Below are positions 1-7,834 of a stretch of 64,000 nt of DNA, in pieces. Made by a program: the position numbers and the translations under genes. How positions within the stretch are numbered: position 1 is the first letter of the stretch; every line of letters starts with the position of its first letter. Source of the stretch: Lachnospiraceae bacterium (GTDB taxonomy: Bacteria; Bacillota; Clostridia; Lachnospirales; Lachnospiraceae); contig CAJTBF010000007.1 in NCBI GenBank assembly GCA_910574195.1, forward strand, positions 1 through 64,000, read 5' to 3'. The notes under the pieces are model-generated. The model did not search any database, was not told where the DNA came from, and was given only the letters and a program-made list of their open reading frames with translations.

Positions 1-86
1 CGATTGAAATAAAATATAATCAATCGGCTTCGTCGCAAATTTAGAGCGGTTTGTCAAGCGTTTTTTTGAAAAAAGTGGGTGATTTT

Positions 87-115
87 TTGAAACAAGGGTC
101 TGAAAGCCTTATAAA
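87..115 (+). promoter_or_regulatory. Promoter of the two-component pair
   Basis: TTGAAA at 87-92 and TATAAA at 110-115 are separated by 17 nt, a good vegetative promoter 56 nt before the kinase start codon. The -10 lies inside a small inverted repeat (AGCCTT at 105-110, AAGGCT at 119-124), which could be a regulator site. Read by eye only. Confidence 0.6.
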
Positions 116-170
116 ATAAAGGCTGAAGATTCCGAGAAGTTATAAACTTCGAAAGGAGGAATAGATTCAA

Positions 171-1466
171 ATGCTATTGTCTTTTTTTCAGCTTTCCCTG
201 GCCATTCGGAATGTGTGGCCCAAACATATGGAACTAAAAGCGCTTATTGCGCTTTATATGCTGCTGTTACTTGCCGGAATGCCTGTAACACTCTTCTCCT
301 GTATCCCATATGGTCTGTTTGGGATTCTGGTGGCGGTTTGCGTTTATGGATTGGCTACTTCCCGAAATACCGCGTCCCAGAATGTTTGTATGGGAATGAT
401 TGGATGCGTGCTTACCATCGTGACGGATAATTTTTTGACGAATCTTCTGCATCTGCTGATTCCTCTGTCCTTCCTCAATCAGCAGTACGTTTCTTTCGGT
501 ATCCGGCTGATTCACATTTTGCTGTTTTATTTTATTACGCTGTTTTTCGGCAGACTGATTAAAAAGTTATTACTGTCAGACAAAGGGATCTTACGCCTTC
601 CACAGACATGGTATCTGATTGACGCCGCACTACTGCTCCTTATAACCATCTATCTGTTCGATAATTTGATTCCGGGACAAAACGGATCCATCGGTAAAAT
701 GATCTATAATAACGTCTTACATATTTCAGGATACCTGCTTGTTATGCTTTTTTTGATTTTGGCTATGCGCCGTTCCTATCTGGAGCAAATACAGACAGAG
801 GCAAAACAGAAAGCCTTGCGGGATTTACAGGACTACACGCACAATTTAGAAGTCCTGTATAACGGCCTGCGCTCCTTTAAGCATGATTACATGAATATTT
901 TACTTTCTATATCCGGCTATATTGAGAATTGTGAGATGGACGAATTAAAGGAATTTTTTGAAAACAAAATCTTCCCAACAAAAAGTCTGATTGATCAGGG
1001 GGATTACAAACTGAACCAGCTTAGTAACATCGGCGTGTTGGAAATCAAAAGTCTGCTCTCCGCAAAAATGATTTACGCCCATGAGTCAGGGATTGATGTC
1101 ACGATTGATATTCCCGACAGCGTGGACCGTTTTCTCATCGACACCGTAGACCTTGCCAGAATACTGGGAATTTTTTTAGACAATGCAATAGAAGCCGCGC
1201 TTACAACGGAACAACCACAAATAGGCTTAAATATCATCCAGAATAAAACCGGTGTGTCAGTCACCATAAGCAATTCCTTTCAAAATAACGGCACGGTACT
1301 GCACAGGTTGAAGCAAAAAGGCTTTAGTACAAAGACCGGACATCAGGGAATCGGGCTTTCCAACGCGCAAAACATCATCAGTTCCTATGACAATGTACTA
1401 CTGGAAACAACCATACAAGGGGATTGTTTCATACAGCATATGGAACTGACTGCCAGAGAGGAGTGA
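171..1466 (+). CDS. AgrC-type sensor histidine kinase (GHKL family)
   Basis: Membrane sensor kinase that would phosphorylate the response regulator encoded 6 bp downstream. Residues about 20-200 are a run of hydrophobic segments (six or seven helices), the layout of AgrC/ComD peptide-sensing kinases. A coil (200-235) leads to the phosphoacceptor His238 in FKHDYMN. The ATP-binding half has the N-box DNAIEAA (Asn338) and the G-box GIGLSNAQ (393-400), typical of the GHKL group. A strong AAAGGAGG site precedes the ATG. No AgrB- or AgrD-like gene lies in the window, so the signal is unknown; it may be encoded off the left edge. The family call is firm, the ligand is not. Confidence 0.9.
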   Translation: MLLSFFQLSLAIRNVWPKHMELKALIALYMLLLLAGMPVTLFSCIPYGLFGILVAVCVYGLATSRNTASQNVCMGMIGCVLTIVTDNFLTNLLHLLIPLSFLNQQYVSFGIRLIHILLFYFITLFFGRLIKKLLLSDKGILRLPQTWYLIDAALLLLITIYLFDNLIPGQNGSIGKMIYNNVLHISGYLLVMLFLILAMRRSYLEQIQTEAKQKALRDLQDYTHNLEVLYNGLRSFKHDYMNILLSISGYIENCEMDELKEFFENKIFPTKSLIDQGDYKLNQLSNIGVLEIKSLLSAKMIYAHESGIDVTIDIPDSVDRFLIDTVDLARILGIFLDNAIEAALTTEQPQIGLNIIQNKTGVSVTISNSFQNNGTVLHRLKQKGFSTKTGHQGIGLSNAQNIISSYDNVLLETTIQGDCFIQHMELTAREE

Positions 1467-1472
1467 CATCTT

Positions 1473-2192
1473 ATGCTGAATATCTTTGTATGTGAAGATC
1501 ATACCACACAGCGGCGAACGATCGTGCAAACCATTCAAAATACCGTACTGATAGAAGAGTTGGATATGCAGCTCGTTTTAGATACCGAAGATCCTTACGT
1601 GCTGCTGGAACAGGTCAAGACCAGCCAGAACACAGGCGTTTATTTCCTTGATATCGACCTGAACAGCAATATGAACGGAATGAAACTGGCGCAACAAATC
1701 AGATTATTTGATCCTCGCGGTTTCATCATATTCATAACCGCACACTCTGAACTAAGCTACATGACCTTTCAGTATCGGGTGGAGGCAATGGACTTTGTAT
1801 TAAAAGACAATCCTGCCGAAGCGAAAGTGAAAATCAAAGCATGTCTGTTAAATGCAATGGAACGCTATACGCTCCAGACCAACAAGACGCATAAGGTCTA
1901 TACGATTGAAGTCGGTGGAAAAAAATTCAGCGTGGATTATGATAATATTTTCTTTTTTGAAACTTCCAGTAACATTCATAAAGTCATTCTCCATGCAAAA
2001 GACCGTCAAATCGAATTTTCCAGCACCATAAAACAACTCGCCAGCACATTAGGCGATCACTTTGTGCGTTGCCATCGGTCGTTTCTGGTAAATAAAAATA
2101 ACATAACAGAAGTAGACGCGAAAAACCGAACCCTCTATTTTCCCAACGGCGAAACTTGCCCGATGTCCACACGTATGATGAAAGAACTCTGA
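1473..2192 (+). CDS. LytTR-type response regulator (AgrA-like)
   Basis: Transcriptional response regulator of 239 residues, a normal length for AgrA-like proteins. The N-terminal receiver domain (about 1-125) has the acidic pair Glu8-Asp9 and the phosphoacceptor Asp60 in YFLDIDL. The C-terminal LytTR DNA-binding domain (about 140-239) ends with the characteristic CHRSFLVNKNNI stretch. It follows the kinase by 6 bp, so the two are co-transcribed. LytTR regulators bind pairs of short direct repeats; no target site could be assigned here. A long hairpin follows the gene and probably ends the transcript. Likely targets lie outside the window to the left. Confidence 0.92.
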   Translation: MLNIFVCEDHTTQRRTIVQTIQNTVLIEELDMQLVLDTEDPYVLLEQVKTSQNTGVYFLDIDLNSNMNGMKLAQQIRLFDPRGFIIFITAHSELSYMTFQYRVEAMDFVLKDNPAEAKVKIKACLLNAMERYTLQTNKTHKVYTIEVGGKKFSVDYDNIFFFETSSNIHKVILHAKDRQIEFSSTIKQLASTLGDHFVRCHRSFLVNKNNITEVDAKNRTLYFPNGETCPMSTRMMKEL

Positions 2193-2260
2193 ACGCGAAC
2201 GCTGTCATCCATTTTCAAAGTGAACAATGGATGGGACATCACACCATGATTTTGAACTTC

Positions 2261-2334
2261 AAAGCCGTTACATCGCATTGCGAATTAGAACAGAGAACCT
2301 TCTCCTGTCATTCGTAATATGATGTAACGGCTTT
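2261..2334 (+). terminator. Long hairpin after the two-component pair
   Basis: The arm at 2261-2285 pairs imperfectly with 2310-2334 (14 perfect base pairs at the base, then three mismatch positions) and ends in a run of T (2332-2336). It is probably the rho-independent terminator of the two upstream genes. Confidence 0.7.
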
Positions 2335-2366
2335 TTCATTCATCGGAAAGATACAAGAATACAAAT

Positions 2367-2573
2367 TTACTGTGTAATCATTCTTTCCACATCTGCTATG
2401 GAAAGATGGTGATTCTGCATCATTCTATACAATTCCTGAAGTTCTTCTTGTTGCTTTTTTTCCGCAAGTTTCTCTCTCTGCGCAATCAGCCCGTTCAGCT
2501 TGTCCTCTGTTTTTGCAATCTGTTCATTTAGCGTCTCCATTTGTTCTTCATACGATCTGCTTCGCCTTGCCAT
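2367..2573 (-). CDS. Small coiled-coil protein of conjugative-element type
   Basis: A 68-residue, highly charged protein predicted to be one long helix (residues 5-50: many Glu, Lys and Gln with heptad-like Leu and Ile), followed by a short ending with IADVERMI. A GGAGG site 8 nt before the ATG supports translation. In size, composition and C-terminal pattern it resembles the DUF4315-like proteins common in Firmicute integrative conjugative elements; this likeness is from memory, not from a search. It points away from the two-component pair and towards the left edge. Together with the nearby tRNA it suggests that this part of the window is the end of an integrated element. Its function is unknown. 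Confidence 0.6.
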   Translation of the reverse strand: MARRSRSYEEQMETLNEQIAKTEDKLNGLIAQREKLAEKKQQEELQELYRMMQNHHLSIADVERMITQ

Positions 2574-2717
2574 ATATATTTCCTCCCATAACTACATATT
2601 TTATGTGCACGCTAAAAAACCATGCACATTCTGCTATAGTATATGAATGAAATTGGATATTTATTCCAATCCTGTTTCTCATTTTTATCTCCTCTTCCTA
2701 TTTTTACACAACAAAAA

Positions 2718-2756
2718 ATACCGACATCCTCTTCCTAATATAGAAGGATTCGGTAT
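2718..2756. terminator. Imperfect hairpin, possible terminator
   Basis: ATACCGA (2718-2724) pairs with TCGGTAT (2750-2756), extended by partial pairing of the inner ATCCTCTTC and GAAGGAT. It is preceded by A-rich and followed by T-rich sequence. Otherwise 2574-2823 holds no gene that I can recognise. Confidence 0.45.
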
Positions 2757-2823
2757 CTTTCATAAAATGCACAAAACTTGAATCAACTGGTTTTGCTTCA
2801 CTCTATAAAATACGCAAAACGAC

Positions 2824-2857
2824 GCGAAGTCCGAACCGTCCCGGTTCAACTTCACGC
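2824..2857 (-). terminator. Terminator of tRNA-Leu
   Basis: GCGAAGTCCGAACC (2824-2837) pairs with GGTTCAACTTCACGC (2843-2857) around a 5-nt loop. On the minus strand it lies 8 nt past the tRNA 3' end and is followed by T-rich sequence (TCGTTTTGCG). Confidence 0.7.
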
Positions 2858-2865
2858 CGTAAGAT

Positions 2866-2947
2866 GCGGATGGTGGGACTTGAACCCACACGTAGTCACC
2901 TACGCAAGATTTTGAGTCTTGTGCGTCTGCCATTCCGCCACATCCGC
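2866..2947 (-). tRNA. tRNA-Leu (anticodon CAA)
   Basis: An 82-nt class II tRNA. The acceptor arm GCGGATG/CATCCGC closes the ends. The anticodon stem CAAGA/TCTTG encloses the loop CTCAAAA, so the anticodon is CAA, reading UUG. The variable arm is long, as in leucine tRNAs, and the T-arm carries GGTTCAAGTCC. No CCA is encoded. Its 3' end faces the putative integrated element at 1-2860, the usual orientation for tRNA-targeted integration. Confidence 0.96.
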
Positions 2948-2989
2948 TTACCCGGCCGAAAGAAAATCTCTTTCCTTAAGCCGAGATTA

Positions 2990-3018
2990 ATATTACCATA
3001 ATTCAACAGATTTTGCAA
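2990..3018 (-). promoter_or_regulatory. Promoter of tRNA-Leu
   Basis: On the minus strand TTGCAA (3013-3018) and TAATAT (2990-2995) are separated by 17 nt and sit about 45 nt before the tRNA. Confidence 0.55.
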
Positions 3019-3061
3019 CACTTTTTTTGCACTGTTTTTTTACTTATATCCTTTTGTCCAA

Positions 3062-3081
3062 CGGACAGCTTACGCTGTCCG
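3062..3081. repeat. GGACAGC/GCTGTCC hairpin at the lysA stop codon
   Basis: CGGACAGC (3062-3069) and GCTGTCCG (3074-3081) form a perfect 8-bp stem with a 4-nt loop. The lysA stop codon (3070-3072) lies in the loop. The same stem occurs in the repeat units at 40868-41001 and 56634-56692, so this may be a partial copy of that family. It may also help end lysA transcription. Confidence 0.6.
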
Positions 3082-4362
3082 ACAAGGGAGCGTTTTCCCC
3101 AGCTTCTTTCCGACTTCAAAACAATCAAATGTAGCAAAATAATCTGCCGGCGTCTCTGCACGACGGATCAACTTTACGCTTCCGTCCTCTTTCAGAAGAA
3201 GTTCCGCAGACTTTAATTTTCCATTGTAATTATATCCCATTGCAAATCCATGCGCGCCGGTATCATGAATCACCAGATAATCTCCTTTTTCAACTTCCGG
3301 CAGCATCCGGTCAATGGCAAACTTATCATTATTCTCACACAGAGAACCCACCACATCATACCGATGCGTACACGCGCTTTTTTCCTTTCCCATCACCGTA
3401 ATATGGTGGTATGCCCCATACATGGCCGGACGCATCAGATTGACCGCACAGGCGTCCACACCGATATATTCTTTATGCGTATGCTTTTCATGAATCGCCC
3501 TGGTAACCAGACATCCATACGGCCCCATCATATAACGTCCCAGTTCGGTATAAATGGCCACATCCCCCATACCGGCCGGAATCAAAATCTCTTCGTACAC
3601 GCGACGCACGCCCTCCCCAATTATCCGGATATCATTGGGTTCCTGATCCGGGGTGTAGGGAATCCCGATTCCACCGGAGAGATTGATGAATGCAATGTGC
3701 ACTCCCGTTGCTTTTTGCAGCTTTACCGCCTGTTCGAATAAGATCTTCGCTAACATGGGATAATACTCGTTGGTCACGGTATTACTTGCAAGAAACGCAT
3801 GGATTCCAAATCTTTTTGCCCCTTTCTGCTTTAAAATCCGGAACGCTTCTTCCATTTGTTCCGTTGTCATTCCATATTTGGAGTCTCCGGGATTATCCAT
3901 AATATCATTACTGATTTTAAACAGTCCGCCCGGATTATAACGACAGCTTATGGTTTCCGGTATCCGCCCTATGGCCTCTTCCAAACATGCGATATGCGTA
4001 ATATCGTCCAGATTAATGATCGCCCCCAATTGGTCTGCATAGACAAATTCCTCCGCGGGCGTATCGTTCGAAGAAAACATGATTTCCGCCCCGGTTACTC
4101 CAATTGCCTCGGAAAGCATCAGCTCCGTATAGGAGGAACAGTCACATCCACACCCATACTCCCTTAGAATATCAATCAAAAACGGATTGGGCGTCGCCTT
4201 TACCGCAAAATATTCCTTATATCCCGGATTCCAGGAAAACGCCTCCTTCAACGCTTTGATATTTTCCCGGATTCCCTTTTCGTCATACAAATGAAAGGGC
4301 GTCGGATATGTTCCTGTAATTTCTTCCAACTGCTCCTTCGTTACAAACGGTACTTTATTCAT
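3070..4362 (-). CDS. lysA: Diaminopimelate decarboxylase
   Basis: Decarboxylates meso-diaminopimelate to L-lysine, the last step of lysine synthesis, in the cytoplasm with pyridoxal phosphate. It is a 430-residue fold type III enzyme. Lys55 in YFAVKATPNP is the PLP lysine, NLSGGIGIP (about 227-235) matches the phosphate-binding glycine region, and CENND (about 346-350) supplies the active-site Cys. The sequence is of the clostridial subtype rather than the E. coli one. It lies 96 bp downstream of the TrmB-type regulator on the same strand and may share its transcript. The ddh gene at 55 kb makes its substrate. Related PLP decarboxylases for arginine or carboxynorspermidine are less likely on the motifs. 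Confidence 0.9.
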   Translation of the reverse strand: MNKVPFVTKEQLEEITGTYPTPFHLYDEKGIRENIKALKEAFSWNPGYKEYFAVKATPNPFLIDILREYGCGCDCSSYTELMLSEAIGVTGAEIMFSSNDTPAEEFVYADQLGAIINLDDITHIACLEEAIGRIPETISCRYNPGGLFKISNDIMDNPGDSKYGMTTEQMEEAFRILKQKGAKRFGIHAFLASNTVTNEYYPMLAKILFEQAVKLQKATGVHIAFINLSGGIGIPYTPDQEPNDIRIIGEGVRRVYEEILIPAGMGDVAIYTELGRYMMGPYGCLVTRAIHEKHTHKEYIGVDACAVNLMRPAMYGAYHHITVMGKEKSACTHRYDVVGSLCENNDKFAIDRMLPEVEKGDYLVIHDTGAHGFAMGYNYNGKLKSAELLLKEDGSVKLIRRAETPADYFATFDCFEVGKKLGKTLPCRTA

Positions 4363-4458
4363 ATATTCTACCTCATCCTTTCTCTTCTATCTCCGATTTA
4401 CTCTTTCCAGACTACTCGCTGCCCTGTAAATCCATCTCAATCCGGCACGAAACATCTT

Positions 4459-5178
4459 TTACACCACCGGATGTCCCGTAGGTATGTCTAATTTGATCAA
4501 CCTGATTTCGTTTGCCAGGGCATTCTTAAATAATTCCACAAAATTTCTCTGGCCGGAATACAGACAGGTACACATACCATTCTCTTCGTATTCTCCGGAA
4601 ATTGCATATCTGGAATCTACAATTACGCCGATCTGTCTGTCCTTTCCTTCCGTCCGATACAGCAACGCCCCCCGCAATAGAATCTCTGCGTCGGTGATTA
4701 CAACTACTTTCTTTTTCCCACGCAAAAGTTCTTCCAGTTCTTCCCGAAAATCTTCCAGACAAGCTGCTGTACAGGAAATATACACGCGCTCCTTTGCATG
4801 CTGCAATAAATTTTTTATCTTATCACGAATATTCTCCGTTCCTTCTATTGTAATATAACCTTCCTCATGATCCGCCTCTTTCGGAAGATTTTTTATCATC
4901 CACTCCTTTTCCTCCTTCATCCGCCGGATACCATTTTCACAAAATTCCTCCAGACACACCGGGATATATTTTTTTGCCGCCTCCTCCACAAGATAAGCCG
5001 CTCCCTTCTCCACCAGCGCCGACAAAGCCCCGTATACGTTCGACCTGGAGATCCCTGTTTCTTTGGCAATTTCATACCCGGTCTGTTTTCCGTGCAAAAG
5101 TAACTGCCGGTAAATTACGGCTTCCTGCCTTGTCAGCCCAAAATGAATCAGATATTCTTCAAACCGACGCTCCTCCAT
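4459..5178 (-). CDS. TrmB-family transcriptional regulator
   Basis: A 239-residue regulator. Residues 1-85 are a winged helix-turn-helix (FGLTRQEAVIYRQLLLHG, then GYEIAKETGISRSNVYGALSALVEKG), the signature of the TrmB group. The C-terminal part (about 105-239) has the phospholipase-D-like fold usual for TrmB effector domains, with VYISCTAACLEDF near its start. TrmB proteins bind sugars or other metabolites and control sugar uptake or central metabolism. Here the gene lies between lysA and por on the same strand, with its own promoter after the por terminator. Its effector and targets cannot be read from the sequence; lysA downstream is a candidate. Confidence 0.85.
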   Translation of the reverse strand: MEERRFEEYLIHFGLTRQEAVIYRQLLLHGKQTGYEIAKETGISRSNVYGALSALVEKGAAYLVEEAAKKYIPVCLEEFCENGIRRMKEEKEWMIKNLPKEADHEEGYITIEGTENIRDKIKNLLQHAKERVYISCTAACLEDFREELEELLRGKKKVVVITDAEILLRGALLYRTEGKDRQIGVIVDSRYAISGEYEENGMCTCLYSGQRNFVELFKNALANEIRLIKLDIPTGHPVV

Positions 5179-5255
5179 ATCTTCCTCTACTTTCCATATT
5201 TCTTATACAGGATATTTCCCATCTGTTTTACACATTAGTAGTTCTTTACAGAAAC

Positions 5256-5284
5256 ACTATAAATTCTTTTCTGCAAAATGTCAA
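5256..5284 (-). promoter_or_regulatory. Promoter of the TrmB-type regulator
   Basis: On the minus strand TTGACA (5279-5284) and TATAGT (5256-5261) are separated by 17 nt, giving a leader of about 70 nt before the regulator start codon. Confidence 0.7.
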
Positions 5285-5355
5285 CCAGATTTTCAAACTA
5301 TTTTTACTCAAAAGAACCTCTGATATACCGACTTTTGGATAACAGGGCATAAAAT

Positions 5356-5392
5356 AAAACGACAACATTCGTTTTCCAAATGCTGTCGTTTT
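5356..5392 (-). terminator. Terminator of the por operon
   Basis: AAAACGACAACATT (5356-5369) pairs with AATGCTGTCGTTTT (5379-5392) with one mismatch and a 9-nt loop. The stem is flanked by A and T runs and begins 10 nt past the porB stop codon. Confidence 0.85.
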
Positions 5393-5401
5393 ATCCTGCC
5401 T

Positions 5402-6334
5402 TTATCTGACACAACGATATAACAGGTCTTCCCATCTCCGGTCTACTTCTTTCTGGAATTCTGCAAGCAGAAATTCATTCTCTTTCCGGAACAAATGTTT
5501 AAACCGTCCCTGCTTTATGAGGAATTCTTCTATGGGCAATTTTTTCTTCGGCTCATAATTCAGAATCCATTTTCCTTCTACCACTTCAAACAGCGGCCAG
5601 TAACAGGTCTCCACGCCCAGGCGGCAGATCTCCATAATGTCCGGTGTCGCATACCGCCACCCTCTGGGACAGGGCGCCATAATATTCAAAAATGCCGCTC
5701 CCGGCGTATAGATCGCCTTCTCGGATTTTACATGCAGGTCTTTAAAGTTCTGGATAAACGTCGTCTGCGCCACATAAGGAATCTCATGAGCGGCCAGAAT
5801 TGCCGCCAGATCTTTCCGGCTCTGCGGCTTCCCATTACTCTTCGTCCCCACCGGTGTGGTGGTAGTATCCGCATACATGGGTGTTGCCGAAGAACGCTGG
5901 ATTCCCGTATTCATATAGGCCCCATTGTCATAACAGACATAGACCATATCATGGTTCCGCTCCATAGCGCCGGACAGGGACTGGAATCCGATATCATAGG
6001 TTCCACCGTCTCCGCCGAAGGTGATAAACTTATAGGTTTCATCCAGTTTTCCCTTGCGTTTCAACGCCTTGTACGCGCCTTCCACGCCGCTCATAGTCGC
6101 TCCGGCATTTTCGAACGCATTGTGAATATAACTGTCTTCCCATGCCGTATAGGGATAGGTAAATGTGGACACCTCCAGACAACCGGTGGCATTCCCGATA
6201 ACTGCCTTATCTCCCTCATGTAACCCTCTCAGTACATTTCTCACGGCGATCGTACCGCCGCAGCCGGCGCACATCCGGTGTCCCGGCGCCAGACGTTCCG
6301 GTTTATTCATGATTTCCTTAAACTGATAACTCAT
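5402..6334 (-). CDS. porB: 2-oxoacid:ferredoxin oxidoreductase, beta subunit
   Basis: Thiamine-diphosphate-binding subunit of a four-subunit enzyme that oxidatively decarboxylates a 2-oxoacid to its acyl-CoA and reduces ferredoxin. Cysteines in MCAGCGG near the N terminus, NATGCLE and MAPCPRG match the four ligands of the beta-subunit [4Fe-4S] cluster. FGGDGGTYDIG (about 105-115) followed by DNGAYMNTG is the ThDP motif. I chose the ATG at 6334: a GGGGGTG site lies just upstream, whereas the GTG two codons earlier overlaps that site. It is the last gene of porGDAB and lies 11 bp after porA. The substrate (pyruvate or a branched-chain 2-oxoacid) cannot be decided by eye. Confidence 0.88.
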   Translation of the reverse strand: MSYQFKEIMNKPERLAPGHRMCAGCGGTIAVRNVLRGLHEGDKAVIGNATGCLEVSTFTYPYTAWEDSYIHNAFENAGATMSGVEGAYKALKRKGKLDETYKFITFGGDGGTYDIGFQSLSGAMERNHDMVYVCYDNGAYMNTGIQRSSATPMYADTTTTPVGTKSNGKPQSRKDLAAILAAHEIPYVAQTTFIQNFKDLHVKSEKAIYTPGAAFLNIMAPCPRGWRYATPDIMEICRLGVETCYWPLFEVVEGKWILNYEPKKKLPIEEFLIKQGRFKHLFRKENEFLLAEFQKEVDRRWEDLLYRCVR

Positions 6335-6345
6335 CTTCACACCCC

Positions 6346-7527
6346 CTATTCCCGGATTCCAAGATAACGATAGGTCTCCCCGGCATCACCGCATGTTACA
6401 ATCTGTGCCAGGTCCGCAAATACCTGTTCCATGTCTTCTACCCGCATATCCCGGCCGCCAAGTCCGTATATGTAATTCACTGCCAACGCCAAAGAACGCT
6501 TCCGAAACAACGCCGCCATCACATCCGCTCCCAGCGGTCCTCCATGATTGGTATACCCTTCCGCCCGATCCATCACGGCCACCGCTTTTACATGGGACAA
6601 AGCCTCTGCGATCTCTTCCGCCGGGAATGGACGGTACAGACGAATTTTCAACAGACCGGCTTTCACACCCTTTGCCCGCAGATGATCAATGGCGTCTTTC
6701 GCCGTACCCGCCGCAGAACCGATCATCACCACTGCCAGCTCCGCGTTTTCCATGTGATAGGCTTCAAAGAGACCATATTCTCTGCCGGACATTTCCGCAA
6801 ATTCCTTTGCCACATCCAGCACCACCTGACTTACATGCCGCATTCCTTCCGCCTGGTTCCGTTTCGCTTCCATATAATAGTCTGTGATGGAATATGGGCC
6901 TACCGCCATAGGACATTTTGAATTCAGCAGATAGTTCTCCGGTTCATACTCCCCTACAAATTTCTTTACGTCCGCATCTTCCAGCAGTTCTATATTCTCC
7001 ACCGCATGACTGGTGATAAATCCATCCTGACAAATCATAATCGGCAGGCGTACGTCTCGATGTTCCGAGATCCGAAATGCCTGTACCATATTGTCATATG
7101 CTTCCTGGTTATTCTCCGCATACATCTGGATCCACCCGGAATCTCTTGCCCCCATGCTGTCCGAATGATCACAGTTAATATTGATGGGACCGGACAAAGC
7201 ACGATTTACCAGCGCCAGCGCCAAGGGCAGCCGATTGGACGCCGCAATATAAAGCTCCTCCCACATATAGGCCAGACCGCAGGAAGAGGTCGCTGTCAGA
7301 CTCCGTGCTCCGGCGGCCGATGCACCGATTGCCGCGCTCATGGAACTGTGTTCACTCTCCACCGGAATAAACTCCGTATCCACCTGTCCGTTTGCCACAA
7401 AGGAGGCAAAATACTGCGGAATTTCTGTGGACGGAGTAATCGGAAACGCCGGAAATACATCCGGATTGATCTGCCGTAGCGCAATCGCCACGGCCTCATT
7501 GCCGGATAAACGATCTCGTTTTGCCAT
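6346..7527 (-). CDS. porA: 2-oxoacid:ferredoxin oxidoreductase, alpha subunit
   Basis: The 393-residue alpha subunit, with the pyrimidine-binding domain of the split PFOR fold. FPAFPITPSTEIPQ (about 25-38) is the conserved N-terminal motif, and SCGLAYMWEELY (about 82-93) lies in the substrate and cofactor pocket. The C-terminal third (about 255-350) matches the transketolase-C-like domain (VVMIGSAAGTAKDAI). The start codon lies 1 bp past the porD stop, with its ribosome-binding site inside the end of porD, so the genes are tightly coupled. Many Clostridia also carry a single-chain PFOR; this split form may serve a separate 2-oxoacid. Pyruvate is the default assignment. Confidence 0.88.
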   Translation of the reverse strand: MAKRDRLSGNEAVAIALRQINPDVFPAFPITPSTEIPQYFASFVANGQVDTEFIPVESEHSSMSAAIGASAAGARSLTATSSCGLAYMWEELYIAASNRLPLALALVNRALSGPININCDHSDSMGARDSGWIQMYAENNQEAYDNMVQAFRISEHRDVRLPIMICQDGFITSHAVENIELLEDADVKKFVGEYEPENYLLNSKCPMAVGPYSITDYYMEAKRNQAEGMRHVSQVVLDVAKEFAEMSGREYGLFEAYHMENAELAVVMIGSAAGTAKDAIDHLRAKGVKAGLLKIRLYRPFPAEEIAEALSHVKAVAVMDRAEGYTNHGGPLGADVMAALFRKRSLALAVNYIYGLGGRDMRVEDMEQVFADLAQIVTCGDAGETYRYLGIRE

Positions 7528-7528
7528 T

Positions 7529-7834
7529 TTATTTCACCCCTTCCATTGTAATCGCGCCAAACGGGCACGCTTTGACACAAATGCCGCATCCTTTACAGTG
7601 GACGTAATCGAACTCTCCACGTTTATAGTCCGTCACCAGAATACAACTATCCGGACAGACCGGCACACATAAGAGACATTGTTTACACTTTTCCTCCAGG
7701 AACTGCGGTTTCTCGGCAGACCATTCCCCCGTAGGAAATGCCCGGGACGTTCCCGCACCCGCAATCACCATCCCTTCTGTCAGATCCCTCCAACTTACTT
7801 TGACTCCCAGTTTACTGATATCCGCCGTCATCAT
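7529..7834 (-). CDS. porD: 2-oxoacid:ferredoxin oxidoreductase, delta subunit (2x[4Fe-4S] ferredoxin)
   Basis: Ferredoxin-like electron-transfer subunit of about 101 residues. Two complete cluster motifs are present, CKQCLLCVPVCPDSC and CKGCGICVKACPFG, each providing three cysteines for one [4Fe-4S] cluster and one for the other. I chose the ATG at 7834. GGAAGGAGG lies directly upstream, and the ATG overlaps the porG stop as ATGA. An ATG 15 nt further upstream would include the ribosome-binding site and is rejected. The protein passes electrons from the ThDP site to external ferredoxin. The ATGA overlap implies translational coupling. Confidence 0.9.
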   Translation of the reverse strand: MMTADISKLGVKVSWRDLTEGMVIAGAGTSRAFPTGEWSAEKPQFLEEKCKQCLLCVPVCPDSCILVTDYKRGEFDYVHCKGCGICVKACPFGAITMEGVK

